Positions 21,520-29,735 of a DNA stretch of 34,076 bases are shown piece by piece. A program made the translations under genes and the position numbers. The notes beneath the pieces are model-generated. The model saw only the letters and a list, made by a program, of their open reading frames with translations. It was not told the DNA's origin and did not search any database. The DNA is taken from NCBI RefSeq assembly GCF_004348415.1, contig NZ_SMKI01000015.1, positions 1-34,076 of the forward strand, written 5' to 3'. The first letter of the stretch is position 1; the number at the start of each line of letters is the position of its first letter. The stretch comes from Streptomyces hainanensis (lineage in GTDB: Bacteria > Actinomycetota > Actinomycetes > Streptomycetales > Streptomycetaceae).

Positions 21520-23070
21520 GTGACAACGCAGAGTAAGGAAGACCTGACCCCGACCGGCGGCCGGCTCGACACCGGCCAGGCGATGACCCATCCGCAGATC
21601 ATGCGGGCGTTGTCCGGGCTGTTGCTCGGCATGTTCGCGGCGATCCTCTCCTCGACGATCGTCACCAACGCGCTGCCGCACATCATCACCGACCTGGGCG
21701 CCGGACAGTCCGCCTACACGTGGGTGGTCACCGCGACCCTGCTGGCGATGACGGCCTCGATGCCGCTGTGGGGCAAGCTCGCCGACCTGTTCAGCAAGAA
21801 GCTGCTCATCCAGATCGCGCTCCTCATCTACGTGGTCGGCTCGCTGATCGCCGGCCTCTCGCAGAACGCGGCCATGCTGATCACGGTCCGCGTGGTGCAG
21901 GGCCTGGGCGTCGGCGGCCTGGTGGGGCTCTCGCAGATCATCCTGGCCGCGATGATCCCGCCCCGGGAGCGCGGCCGCTACAGCGGCTACCTGGGCGCGA
22001 CCTTCGCGGTGGCCACCGTCAGCGGCCCGCTGGTCGGCGGCGTGATCACGGACACCCCGGGCCTCGGCTGGCGCTGGTGCTTCTACATCGGGGTGCCGTT
22101 CGCGCTCGCCGCGCTCGTGGTGCTCCAGCGCACGCTGCACCTCCCCGTGACCAGGCGCCGGGTGCGGATCGACTGGGCCGGCGCGCTGCTGGTCAGCGGC
22201 GCCGTCTCGCTGCTGCTGATCTGGGTGACGCTGGCCGGCGACAGCTACCCCTGGGCCTCCTGGCAGACCGCGGCCATGGTCGGCGGTTCGCTGCTGCTCG
22301 GCGCGCTCTTCGTGCTCGTCGAGCTGCGGGCGAGCGACCCGATCATCCCGCTGCGGCTCTTCCGCGACAAGACGATCACGCTGACCTCGATCGCCTCGCT
22401 CTTCGTCGGCATCGCGATGTTCGCCGGCACCGTCTTCTTCAGCCAGTTCTTCCAGCTGGCCCGCGGGGAGAGCGCCACCGTCTCGGGGCTCGCGACCATA
22501 CCGATGATCGCCGGCATGTTCCTGTCGTCGACGGTCTCCGGCCGGCTGATCACCAGGACCGGGCGCTGGAAGCGCTGGCTGGTGCTCGGCGGGGTGCTGG
22601 TCAGCGCCGGCACCGGGCTGCTCGGCACCATGCGCTACGACACGCCGTACTGGCGGATCGCCGTGTTCATGGGCCTGATGGGCCTGGGCCTCGGCATGCT
22701 GATGCAGAACCTGGTGCTGGCGACCCAGAACCAGGTGGAGCCGAAGGACCTGGGCGTGGCCAGCTCGGTCGTGGCCTTCTTCCGCTCGTTCGGCGGCGCG
22801 ATCGGCGTCTCGGCGCTCGGCGCGCTGCTGGCCAACCGGGTCGCGAGCTACACCCGGGACGGCCTCGCCGACCTCGGGGTGGACTCGGGCACCGCCTCGG
22901 GCGGCGGGATCCCCGACCTCGACGCCCTCCCGGCACCGCTGCGCGCGGTGGTCGAGAGCGCCTACGGACACGGCGTCGCGGACATCTTCCTCTTCGCCGC
23001 CCCGGCGGCCCTGATCGCGCTGCTGCTGACGCTCTTCATCCGGGAGACGGCACTGCGGACCCGCCAGTAG
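21520..23070 (+). CDS. DHA2-family MFS drug exporter (14 helices)
   Basis: This 516-residue protein has the EmrB/QacA (DHA2) pattern. Motif A reads GKLADLFSKK after the second helix (about residue 85). Motif C is GPLVGG near residue 170, typical of drug:proton antiporters. Hydrophobic segments repeat to about residue 510, consistent with 14 helices. It would export amphipathic compounds using the proton gradient. The GTG follows GGGGAG closely, a slightly short spacing, and an internal ATG about 21 codons in is an alternative. It sits on the same strand as the antiporter operon, 90 bp downstream, with its own AT-rich upstream region. Next to a PKS, its likely role is product efflux and self-resistance (inference). 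It is followed by a strong terminator. Confidence 0.92.
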   Translation: MTTQSKEDLTPTGGRLDTGQAMTHPQIMRALSGLLLGMFAAILSSTIVTNALPHIITDLGAGQSAYTWVVTATLLAMTASMPLWGKLADLFSKKLLIQIALLIYVVGSLIAGLSQNAAMLITVRVVQGLGVGGLVGLSQIILAAMIPPRERGRYSGYLGATFAVATVSGPLVGGVITDTPGLGWRWCFYIGVPFALAALVVLQRTLHLPVTRRRVRIDWAGALLVSGAVSLLLIWVTLAGDSYPWASWQTAAMVGGSLLLGALFVLVELRASDPIIPLRLFRDKTITLTSIASLFVGIAMFAGTVFFSQFFQLARGESATVSGLATIPMIAGMFLSSTVSGRLITRTGRWKRWLVLGGVLVSAGTGLLGTMRYDTPYWRIAVFMGLMGLGLGMLMQNLVLATQNQVEPKDLGVASSVVAFFRSFGGAIGVSALGALLANRVASYTRDGLADLGVDSGTASGGGIPDLDALPAPLRAVVESAYGHGVADIFLFAAPAALIALLLTLFIRETALRTRQ

Positions 23071-23077
23071 GCGGCGG

Positions 23078-23115
23078 GCCCCGCGCGCCGCGTCGGGCGA
23101 CGCGGCGCGCGGGGC
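23078..23115. terminator. Bidirectional terminator between MFS and DUF397 genes
   Basis: A perfect 17-base stem (GCCCCGCGCGCCGCGTC and its complement) with a GGGC loop begins 8 bases after the MFS stop and ends 5 bases before the DUF397 stop on the other strand. It lacks a U-tract, as is usual for actinobacterial terminators. Confidence 0.85.
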
Positions 23116-23120
23116 ACCCG

Positions 23121-23390
23121 TCACGCCAGCAGGAAGTCCGCCTCTCCCCGCTTCGCGCCGCGGATGAAGGTCTCGATCTCGTGGGGGGTGTAGATCAGGG
23201 CGGGCCCGTCCGGATCCGTGGACTGGCGGAGTGCCACCCGGCCGTCGGCCAGCTTCATCGCCTCGACGCAGTTGCCGCCGTTCGTCCCGCTCCAGGGCTT
23301 TCGCCAGCCCTCGGTGCCCAACTCCCGGGCGGGCATCCCGTTGTATATGCGTTCGGTCGTGAGCGCCATGCGGCGCGTCTCGTCACCCAT
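23121..23390 (-). CDS. DUF397 protein (AbaA OrfD/BldB-like small regulator partner)
   Basis: This 89-residue protein shows the DUF397 signature: WRKPWSGTNGGNCVEAMKL, then VALRQSTDPDGPALIYTP and a C-terminal helix with FIRGAKRGE. Such proteins are nearly always paired with XRE/DUF5753 regulators in Streptomyces and are thought to modulate them; the biochemical role is not settled. The start is six bases after the XRE stop, so the two are cotranscribed and probably translationally linked. An internal ATG eight codons in is a possible alternative start. The gene ends against the bidirectional terminator. Confidence 0.9.
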   Translation of the reverse strand: MGDETRRMALTTERIYNGMPARELGTEGWRKPWSGTNGGNCVEAMKLADGRVALRQSTDPDGPALIYTPHEIETFIRGAKRGEADFLLA

Positions 23391-23396
23391 GCGGTG

Positions 23397-24254
23397 TCAG
23401 AGCTCCTTGCGAATGTCACCGAGGATCGCCGCGGTGTCTTGAACCGGTGCGGCCTGCGCGCCCATGCGGTCGAGGACCTCGAGATAGGCCACGGTGTCGG
23501 GCCGCTCGTCCAGGTAGACCGCACCGGTCAGGCTCTCGGCGTAGATGATGTCGGGCAGCTCCGGGATCTCGAATCGGAAGAGCTGGAACGGCCCGAACAT
23601 GCCGGGGTGCGGCCCGGCACTGAACGGCATGATCTGCAGCGAGACGTTCGGCGACGCCGTCGCCTCGATCAGCCGGTCGATCTGCGCGCGCATCACGGCC
23701 GGCGAACCGACCCTGCGGCGCAGTACGTGCTCCTCGACCACCGCCCACAACAGTGGGGCGTGCGGCCGGCGGAGCAACTCCTGACGCGCCATGCGCAGGT
23801 CCACCCTGCGCTCGATCTCCTCGGCCGGCGCGCCGGGAAACCCCGTTCTGAACAGGACTCTGGCATAGTCCGGGGATTGCAGGAGCCCCGGGACGCAGTG
23901 CGGTTCGTACGCCCTGATCAGGCTGGCCTCGCCCTCCAGGCTCACGTAGAGGGAGAACCAGTCGGGTGTGACGTCGCGGAACCGGTGCCACCAGCCGGGG
24001 CGGTTGGCCTCCTCGACCAGGTTCATGAACGCGGCCGCCTCGGCCCCGTCGACGCCGTACAAGTCCAACAGGGCCTTGACGTAGAGGGGCTTGAGGCCGA
24101 CCTCGGCCTTCTCCATGCGGCGCACGGTGGTGGCGTTGACGCTCAGCGCGCGGGCGGCGTCCACGAAGCTGCGGCCGGCTCGTTCCCGCAGGTCCCGCAG
24201 GCGCATGCCCAGGACGATCTGTCCCACGGTCGGCCCTGAACGCGCCTCTGCCAC
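23397..24254 (-). CDS. XRE-type helix-turn-helix regulator with DUF5753 (WhiJ-like)
   Basis: From the GTG at 24254 this gives 285 residues. I chose that start because GGAGGAGG lies five bases upstream; the open frame continues to 24323 but without a ribosome site. Residues about 8-70 are the helix-turn-helix (LGMRLRDLRERAG, AARALSVNATTVRRME). The rest is the DUF5753 ligand/partner domain, with YEPHCVPGLLQSPDYARVL and FSAGPHPGMFGPFQLFRF as landmarks. Proteins of this class, such as WhiJ, bind DNA near their own divergent promoters and influence development or antibiotic production. Here it heads an operon with the DUF397 gene and faces an RsbW-like ATPase gene across a palindrome, so it probably controls both. 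Confidence 0.92.
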   Translation of the reverse strand: MAEARSGPTVGQIVLGMRLRDLRERAGRSFVDAARALSVNATTVRRMEKAEVGLKPLYVKALLDLYGVDGAEAAAFMNLVEEANRPGWWHRFRDVTPDWFSLYVSLEGEASLIRAYEPHCVPGLLQSPDYARVLFRTGFPGAPAEEIERRVDLRMARQELLRRPHAPLLWAVVEEHVLRRRVGSPAVMRAQIDRLIEATASPNVSLQIMPFSAGPHPGMFGPFQLFRFEIPELPDIIYAESLTGAVYLDERPDTVAYLEVLDRMGAQAAPVQDTAAILGDIRKEL

Positions 24255-24342
24255 GTCGCCCTCCTCCGGGCATCGCCAAGTCCCCCGACCCGGGAAGAAG
24301 TTTGCCACACCCCGTAGCGGCATCGACAGAGATCAACTGGCT

Positions 24343-24359
24343 TTCTGCAAATTGCAGAA
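24343..24359. promoter_or_regulatory. Perfect palindrome between XRE regulator and RsbW-like gene
   Basis: TTCTGCAA-A-TTGCAGAA is a perfect inverted repeat with eight-base arms. It is AT-rich against a GC-rich background, which makes chance unlikely. It lies in the 148 bp divergent gap, seven bases upstream of the -35 box proposed for the ATPase gene. It is the best candidate for the operator of the XRE protein. Confidence 0.7.
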
Positions 24360-24365
24360 CTCCCC

Positions 24366-24397
24366 TTGCGCTCGCGCTCCGTCGTTGCCCATAGTTA
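24366..24397 (+). promoter_or_regulatory. Candidate promoter of the RsbW-like gene
   Basis: TTGCGC (24366-24371) is followed after 18 bases by CATAGT (24390-24395). The expected transcription start falls at or next to the GTG at 24403, so the mRNA may be leaderless. This agrees with the absence of a good ribosome site before either possible start. Confidence 0.45.
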
Positions 24398-24402
24398 GGC
24401 AA

Positions 24403-24903
24403 GTGACCCTGCTCACCATGGCTCAGGCTCCACGGAAGGCGACCCCGCCCGTGTCCCCACTTCACGGCACGACGCCCATTCCCCTGCCCCGGTGCGCGGA
24501 TCACCGCACCCCGAGCCCGCCGGGAGAGCGGATCGACCTGCCGGCGATCGCCACCTCGGTCGCGGCGGCGCGCACCCGGGTACGGAGCCGCCTCGATCAC
24601 TGGGGGCTCGAGGACTCCGTTCGTGACACAGCGCTACTGGTCGTATCCGAGCTGGTGACCAACGTCATACTGCACACCCGCAGTGACCGGGTGGTGTGCT
24701 GGGTGGTGGCGCAGGGATCCGGGGTGCGGATCGAGGTGACCGACCAGGGTCACGGCATGGCCCCCCGGGTGCCGCGCCAGGCGAGCTCCGAGGCGGAGGG
24801 CGGCCGGGGCCTGCTGCTGCTCGACGCGTTGGCCGTGCGCTGGGGCGTCATCCCGCCGGGGCACGTGTCGGGCTGTACGGTGTGGGCCGAGATACGCCCC
24901 TGA
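24403..24903 (+). CDS. RsbW-like ATPase (anti-sigma factor/serine kinase family)
   Basis: From GTG 24403 this gives 166 residues; ATG 24418 would give 161. The C-terminal 100 residues form a GHKL ATPase fold: N box ELVTNVILHT, G1 box VTDQGHGM and G2 box GGRGLLLLDALAVRWG. Family members bind sigma factors or phosphorylate anti-sigma antagonists. In Streptomyces such short ATPases commonly sit beside XRE/DUF397 pairs (the abaA and whiJ loci), and this is that trio. The 3' end overlaps that of the convergent SpoIIE-type phosphatase by 56 bp, so the two transcripts are antisense to each other there. Residues 1 to about 45 are proline-rich and have no recognised domain. Confidence 0.9.
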   Translation: MTLLTMAQAPRKATPPVSPLHGTTPIPLPRCADHRTPSPPGERIDLPAIATSVAAARTRVRSRLDHWGLEDSVRDTALLVVSELVTNVILHTRSDRVVCWVVAQGSGVRIEVTDQGHGMAPRVPRQASSEAEGGRGLLLLDALAVRWGVIPPGHVSGCTVWAEIRP

Positions 24904-26626
24904 CGAGCCCGGGGTCCGCCCGCCCGGCGGCCGTGTCGGCGCCGACCGGCGGCTTCCCCTCGGTGGTCTCGCCGCGCCGCAGCAGGACCAGCGCCATGTC
25001 GTCCACGTCGGGCCCGGGGCCGCGCACCTCGGTCATCGTGTCGGCCAGCAGTTCCAGGTCGTCGGGCCCTCCGCCCAGTGCGTCGACGAGCGTCGCCACG
25101 CCCTCGTCCAGGTCCCGGCCCGGCTGCTCGATCAGGCCGTCGGTGTAGAGGAGCAGCGTTTCGCCCGGCAGCAGGCGGGCCTCGCCGACCGGGGGGTTGG
25201 CCTGCTCGAACTCGGTGGCCACGCCGAGCGGCAGCGCGCCGGCGACCGACAGTTGCTCGCAGACGCCGTCGGCGTGCCGGAGCAGCGGCGCCAGATGCCC
25301 GGCCCGCACCAGGCTCAACCGGCCGCTGGCCGGGTCGTGTTCGGCGTAGAGGCAGGTGGCGAACCGGTCGGTGTCGAGGTCGTGCAGGAAGACCGAGGCG
25401 CGGGCGATCACCTCCGGGGCCGGATGCCCCTCGATCGCGAACGCCCGCAACACCACCCGCAGTTGGCCCATCACGGTGGCCGCGTGCGTGTCGTGGCCCT
25501 GGACGTCGCCGATGACGGCGGCCACCCGGCCGTCGGACAGCGGGATCACGTCGTACCAGTCGCCGCCGATGTCCCGGCCGAACCGGGCGGAGCGGTAGCG
25601 CGCGGCGACCGCGGCCCCGGGGACGGTGGGGACGCCACGGGGCAGCATCGCGTGTTGCAGGTTCTCGGCGAGGTCGTGCTCCTGCTCGACGAGCACGGCG
25701 CGCTGCAGGCTCTGGGCGACGCCGGCGCCGATCGCGACCAGCAGGTTGCGCTCCTCGGGCGGGAAGTCGCGCTCCTCCTGGAAGAGCAGCCCGAGGCCGC
25801 CGAGCGGCACCCCCTGGGCGGTCAGCGGCAGGTAGGCGGCGGCGCTCACGCCGAGCTTCGCCACGTGCGACCACAGCAGCGGGAAGCGCTCGGCGAACTC
25901 CCCGGCCGAGGAGATGTAGACGGGGCGCTGGGAGCGCACCGCCTCGTTCATCGGCAGCGGCTCGTCGAGACGCGCGTTGTCGAGCCCGGGTGCCGGGCTG
26001 CGGTCCTCGGCGACGATGTGGATGCGGCCGTTCTCGATGAGACCGAAGCGGAGGCTGGCGGCACCCAGCCGGCGCAGTCCGTTCGACGCGGTGAGCACGT
26101 CGGTCACGTCCCGCACCGTCACGGCCCTGGCCAGCGCCTCGGCGGTCCGGTCGACCACGGACGTGTGGCGGCGGCGGCGCTCGTCGAGCTCCTCGCGGGC
26201 GACGACGCGGCCGAGCTCCTCGCTGGCGTCCCGCACGATCCCGATGATCCGGTGGGGGGTGCCCCGCCCGTCGCGGACGATGTGGGCCTGGGTGTGCGTC
26301 CACCGCATCCGCCCGTCCCGCAGCCGCACCCGGAAGTACGCGCCGTAGCTGGAGCTGCCGTCCTCCAGCGCCCGCCGCACGACACCGTCGATGCGGACCG
26401 CCTCCTGTTCCGGCAGCCGCGCGAGCAGCGTCGCGGGCCGGGAGTCGAACTCGTCGGGGGCCAGGTCGAGGACGTCGAGGCCGGACGCGTCGAGGTGCAG
26501 CAGGTCGCGGTCGAGGTCCCAGTCGAAGCCGCCCATCCGGTTGAGCGCGAGGCAGACGTCGGAACGGGCGGGCCAGCCGTCGGGGAGCGGTCCGCCCTCC
26601 CGTCCGGGTGGCCAGAGCTCGTCCAT
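24848..26626 (-). CDS. PAS-GAF-SpoIIE (PP2C-type) serine phosphatase
   Basis: From ATG 26626 this gives 592 residues. A PAS domain (about 15-140) begins with LNRMGGFDWDLD and ends RIIGIVRDAS. A GAF domain (about 165-320) includes YLPLTAQGVPLGGLGL. The SpoIIE/PP2C domain (about 350-560) has GRDIGGDWYDV, IGDVQGHD, LLLYTDGLIE and DDMALVLL, which supply the metal-binding aspartates. It should dephosphorylate an anti-sigma antagonist (STAS-type) protein in response to a signal sensed by PAS or GAF. The start is uncertain: the frame is open to 26806 and the ribosome site (GCAGGA) is weak. Its 3' end overlaps the RsbW-like kinase gene head-on, which suggests opposing enzymes of one partner switch; no STAS gene is in the window. 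Confidence 0.9.
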   Translation of the reverse strand: MDELWPPGREGGPLPDGWPARSDVCLALNRMGGFDWDLDRDLLHLDASGLDVLDLAPDEFDSRPATLLARLPEQEAVRIDGVVRRALEDGSSSYGAYFRVRLRDGRMRWTHTQAHIVRDGRGTPHRIIGIVRDASEELGRVVAREELDERRRRHTSVVDRTAEALARAVTVRDVTDVLTASNGLRRLGAASLRFGLIENGRIHIVAEDRSPAPGLDNARLDEPLPMNEAVRSQRPVYISSAGEFAERFPLLWSHVAKLGVSAAAYLPLTAQGVPLGGLGLLFQEERDFPPEERNLLVAIGAGVAQSLQRAVLVEQEHDLAENLQHAMLPRGVPTVPGAAVAARYRSARFGRDIGGDWYDVIPLSDGRVAAVIGDVQGHDTHAATVMGQLRVVLRAFAIEGHPAPEVIARASVFLHDLDTDRFATCLYAEHDPASGRLSLVRAGHLAPLLRHADGVCEQLSVAGALPLGVATEFEQANPPVGEARLLPGETLLLYTDGLIEQPGRDLDEGVATLVDALGGGPDDLELLADTMTEVRGPGPDVDDMALVLLRRGETTEGKPPVGADTAAGRADPGLVRGVSRPTPYSPTRAPAG

Positions 26627-26836
26627 GTCCTGCGGTCCGTTCGTCGGCCCGACAGCGCGTCGGGACATGTGCGCCCGGGGGCGCGCCGTCCACCTCCCAC
26701 TGTGACACCACCACGTCGCACGCACGACTCGTACCGGTGGTCGCTCCCCGTCCCGGGGGTCTCCGCCCGCACCGGTCACCACGGATTGCGCTACGGACCT
26801 GCACACGGCCGATCACCGTACGCTAATGTGCGCGGC

Positions 26837-28669
26837 GTGTCGCGCATACCCCAGCTCTCGCGCCCACCCCGCCCGGCCCTGATCGGCGGCGTGCTGGTGC
26901 TCGGTTTCGGCGGTCTGACCCTCGGCTGGATCCTGCTCTTCGCCCCGCTCAGCGGCGGCATAGCGCCGGGTACCCACGTCCAGGGCGTGGACATCGGCGG
27001 TCTCTCGCCCGAGGAGGCGGAGGCCAGGTTGTCCGCCGAGCTCGCGGACGACTGGGCCTCGCCGCTCGAGGTGCTGCTCGGTGGGGAGGAGAGCGAGCGG
27101 CACGCCATCGAACCGGCCACGGCGGGCCTCTGGGTCGACGTCGGGTCGACCGTGGCCCAGGCGGACCGTCCCGGCCTGCTGCGCCGGCTGTTCGGCGCCA
27201 GGGGCGGCGAGCTGGACCCGGTGGTGCGGCAGGACCCGGCCGACGCGCAGACCGGCCTGACCGCGCTCGCCTCCTCCTGGGAGAGCACGGTCCAAGAGGG
27301 CGCGGTGGCCTTCGTGGACGGCGAGATCGAGGTCACCGAGCCGGAGGCGGGCATCGCGCTCGACGTGACCGGCTCGCTCGGCCCGCTCCGCGAGGCGTAT
27401 CCGTTCCAGGCGGACGCCCGGCCGGTGCGGCTGCCGGTGTGGCAGGCCGAGCCGCGCACCGACCGGCGCGAGGTGGAGCGGGTGCTCGCCGAGTTCGCCG
27501 AGCCGGCGATGTCGGGCCCCGTCACCCTGACCGCCAACGGCCGCCGGATCCCCGTCACCCCCGCGGTGATCGGCGACCACCTCACCCTCACCGCCGACGG
27601 ACAGGGCACGCTGCGGCCCGAGTTGGACGGCGAGGCACTGGCGGAGGACGAGCGCCTCGCCGACGCGTTCGACGCCGCGGCCGTCGACCCCGTCGAGGGC
27701 AGCGTGCGGCTCGACGGGGACCGGGTGGTGATGGACCAGCCGGGCGAGGCGGGCAGCAGGGTGTCAGGGGAGGCGGTGGGCGAGGCGGTGTTGCCCCTGC
27801 TCACCGAGGTCGGCGCCGCGGCCCGCACCGCGCCCGTCGACACCGAGCCGGTCGAGCCGGCGCTCGGCGAGGACACCTACCGGGAGCTCGGCCTGGTCGA
27901 GGAGATGTCCTCGTTCACCGTCGAGTTCGAGCCGGCGAGCTACCGCACGACCAACATCGGCCGGGCCGCCGAGCTGATCGACGGCTCACTGGTGCTGCCG
28001 GACGACGCCTGGAGCTTCAACGACCGGGTCGGCGAGCGCACCGAGGAGAACGGCTTCGTCGAGGGCGTCATCATCCAGGACGACCGGTACCAGCGCGCGC
28101 AGGGCGGCGGCGTGTCCGCCGTGGCCACCACGGTCTACAACGCGATCTTCTTCGCCGGCGTCGAGCCGCTGGAGCACGGGGCGCACTCGTTCTACATCGA
28201 GCGCTATCCGGAGGGCCGCGAGGCCACGGTCGCCTGGGGCAGCCTCGACCTGCGGTTCCGCAACGACTCGGGCAACGCGATCTACATCCTGGCCGACGCC
28301 GACGACACCTCGGTGACGGTCACCTTCCTCGGTACCAGGAGGTACGACCAGGTCCGCTCCGACACCGGCCCCCGGGAGAACGTCCGGGAGCCGGAGACCC
28401 GCCGGGGCGAGGGCGAGGACTGCGTCTCCCAGCCCCCGTTGGAGGGCTTCGACGTCGAGGTGCAGCGGGTCTTCGTCGACGGGGGCGAGGAGGTCGGGCG
28501 GGAGACCTACACCACCAGTTACGTCCCGCGCGACCGGATCATCTGCCCGTCGACCGTCACCGGCTCGGTCTCCCCGAGCGAGCCGGAGCCGGAGCCCGAT
28601 CCGGCACCGGCGCCCGGCCCGTCCGGGCCCGGCTACGGGTGGCCCTGGCCGGGGGGCTACCCGTACTGA
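26837..28669 (+). CDS. VanW-family protein, membrane anchored, with proline-rich C-terminus
   Basis: From GTG 26837 this gives 610 residues. Residues about 15-40 are one membrane segment (ALIGGVLVLGFGGLTLGWILLF), then IAPGTHVQGVDIGGLSPEEAEARL opens an extracellular region with YoaR-like putative peptidoglycan-binding repeats. The VanW domain lies at about 375-520, with TTNIGRAAELIDGSLVLPDDAWSFND and the conserved QGGGVSAVATTVYNAIFFAG. The tail is rich in Pro, Glu and Gly. The protein should face the cell wall; the molecular role of VanW is not established. The frame stays open far upstream, but the transmembrane start fixes the region; GTG 26828 is an alternative and no ribosome site is visible, so a leaderless mRNA is possible. 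It ends three bases from the convergent phosphotransferase. Confidence 0.88.
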   Translation: MSRIPQLSRPPRPALIGGVLVLGFGGLTLGWILLFAPLSGGIAPGTHVQGVDIGGLSPEEAEARLSAELADDWASPLEVLLGGEESERHAIEPATAGLWVDVGSTVAQADRPGLLRRLFGARGGELDPVVRQDPADAQTGLTALASSWESTVQEGAVAFVDGEIEVTEPEAGIALDVTGSLGPLREAYPFQADARPVRLPVWQAEPRTDRREVERVLAEFAEPAMSGPVTLTANGRRIPVTPAVIGDHLTLTADGQGTLRPELDGEALAEDERLADAFDAAAVDPVEGSVRLDGDRVVMDQPGEAGSRVSGEAVGEAVLPLLTEVGAAARTAPVDTEPVEPALGEDTYRELGLVEEMSSFTVEFEPASYRTTNIGRAAELIDGSLVLPDDAWSFNDRVGERTEENGFVEGVIIQDDRYQRAQGGGVSAVATTVYNAIFFAGVEPLEHGAHSFYIERYPEGREATVAWGSLDLRFRNDSGNAIYILADADDTSVTVTFLGTRRYDQVRSDTGPRENVREPETRRGEGEDCVSQPPLEGFDVEVQRVFVDGGEEVGRETYTTSYVPRDRIICPSTVTGSVSPSEPEPEPDPAPAPGPSGPGYGWPWPGGYPY

Positions 28670-28672
28670 TCC

Positions 28673-29695
28673 CTACGTGAGCAGCGCGGTCCAGCGGTCG
28701 AGCGAGCGCAGCGTCCGGGGCATCTCCCGCTCGGCCGCCGTGACCATGCGCAGCCCGAAGGCCCGCTGTTCGGCGGTCGCCCGCCGGTGGCCGAGCGCCA
28801 GCCAGAGGCTCCAGGCCGTGACCGCGAGCTGGTCGCGCAGCATCCCGGCGAACGCGGTGGCGTCGGCGGCCCCGCCCGGGCCGCCCCCGGCCAGGTAGGC
28901 GTCGAGCAGCGGCCGCACCACCCCGGCGTCGGCCTCGGCGGCCGGCCCGTTGAACGGGGTGGCGAAGCGGAACGCCACGCTCACCGCCTCCCACCAGGGC
29001 ACCACGCCGTTGCCGCCGTCCCAGTCGATCAGCGCGTAACCGGCGGGGGTGCGCAGCACGTTGGCACGGGAGGTGTCGCCGTGGGCGAGCAGCCGGCGGG
29101 GCCCGTCCCGCTCCGCCGCGAGGATCAGCGCGGTGGCCTCCTCGACGGCCGGCAGCAGCGCCCCGGCGGGGCGCGCGACGTCGTGCCCGCCGGCCTCGGC
29201 CTCGGTGACCCAGGAGTGCCAGTCGGGCATGGTCTGGAGCGTCGGTACCGCCTCGTCGTCGGCCTCGATGTCGAGCCGGGCGATCCGGGCGAGCGTGGAG
29301 CCGACCCAGGCCACCGCGTCGGCGGTCCCGCCGGGCCCGGACCTGAGGTCGTCGCCGTCCAGCCACTCGGTCACCCGAACCAGGTCCGCGTCGGCGTGTC
29401 GGTGCCAGTAGCCGACGGCCGGCGCGGGCGGTTCCACGGGCTGGGGCATCGTGACGCCGGCCGCCAGCGCCGCGCTCTGCAGCCGGTGGACCCGCTCGGC
29501 GCGCCGGAGCTGCCACTCCCCCACCACCAGGTGCTCGGTCTTCACCAGCCACGAGCCGCGCTCCGTGGTCAGCAGCCGGCTCACCGACGGGTTGCCGCCG
29601 TTGGGCAGTGGCCGGGCCCCGCCCACCGGCCGGCCGAGGTCGAAGGCGGCGGCGACGGCGGCGAGTTCGCGGGGATCGGTCAGGTCGAGCGGCAT
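28673..29695 (-). CDS. APH-fold phosphotransferase (aminoglycoside/choline kinase-like)
   Basis: This 340-residue protein has the APH/choline-kinase fold. The catalytic loop reads LAHGDTSRANVLRT (HxDxxxxN) near residue 205, followed by the metal-binding ALIDWDGG. N-terminal PLPNGGNPSVSRLLTTERGSWLVKTE supplies the nucleotide loop and the ATP-binding lysine. It would phosphorylate a small hydroxylated substrate; the substrate cannot be told. It could be a drug-modifying resistance enzyme, but such kinases are common housekeeping genes in Streptomyces. It starts 40 bases after the methyltransferase stop and may share its transcript. It is convergent with the VanW gene with only three bases between them and no terminator. 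Confidence 0.85.
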   Translation of the reverse strand: MPLDLTDPRELAAVAAAFDLGRPVGGARPLPNGGNPSVSRLLTTERGSWLVKTEHLVVGEWQLRRAERVHRLQSAALAAGVTMPQPVEPPAPAVGYWHRHADADLVRVTEWLDGDDLRSGPGGTADAVAWVGSTLARIARLDIEADDEAVPTLQTMPDWHSWVTEAEAGGHDVARPAGALLPAVEEATALILAAERDGPRRLLAHGDTSRANVLRTPAGYALIDWDGGNGVVPWWEAVSVAFRFATPFNGPAAEADAGVVRPLLDAYLAGGGPGGAADATAFAGMLRDQLAVTAWSLWLALGHRRATAEQRAFGLRMVTAAEREMPRTLRSLDRWTALLT

Positions 29696-29735
29696 CCCCG
29701 CAGTGTGCCGGGGCGGCCCGCCGCGGGCCAGCGGA

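Noticed and set aside
21016..23124. Minus-strand frame of 702 codons opposite the MFS gene
   Set aside because: Composed of Arg/Gln/His-rich sequence typical of antisense to a membrane protein; no domain.
24091..24402. N-terminal extension of the RsbW-like protein
   Set aside because: It would overlap the 5' end of the XRE gene and run across the divergent promoter and palindrome.
25253..26836. Upstream extension of the VanW frame through the phosphatase gene
   Set aside because: The extension is antisense to the SpoIIE-type phosphatase; the membrane segment right after 26837 marks the real N-terminus.
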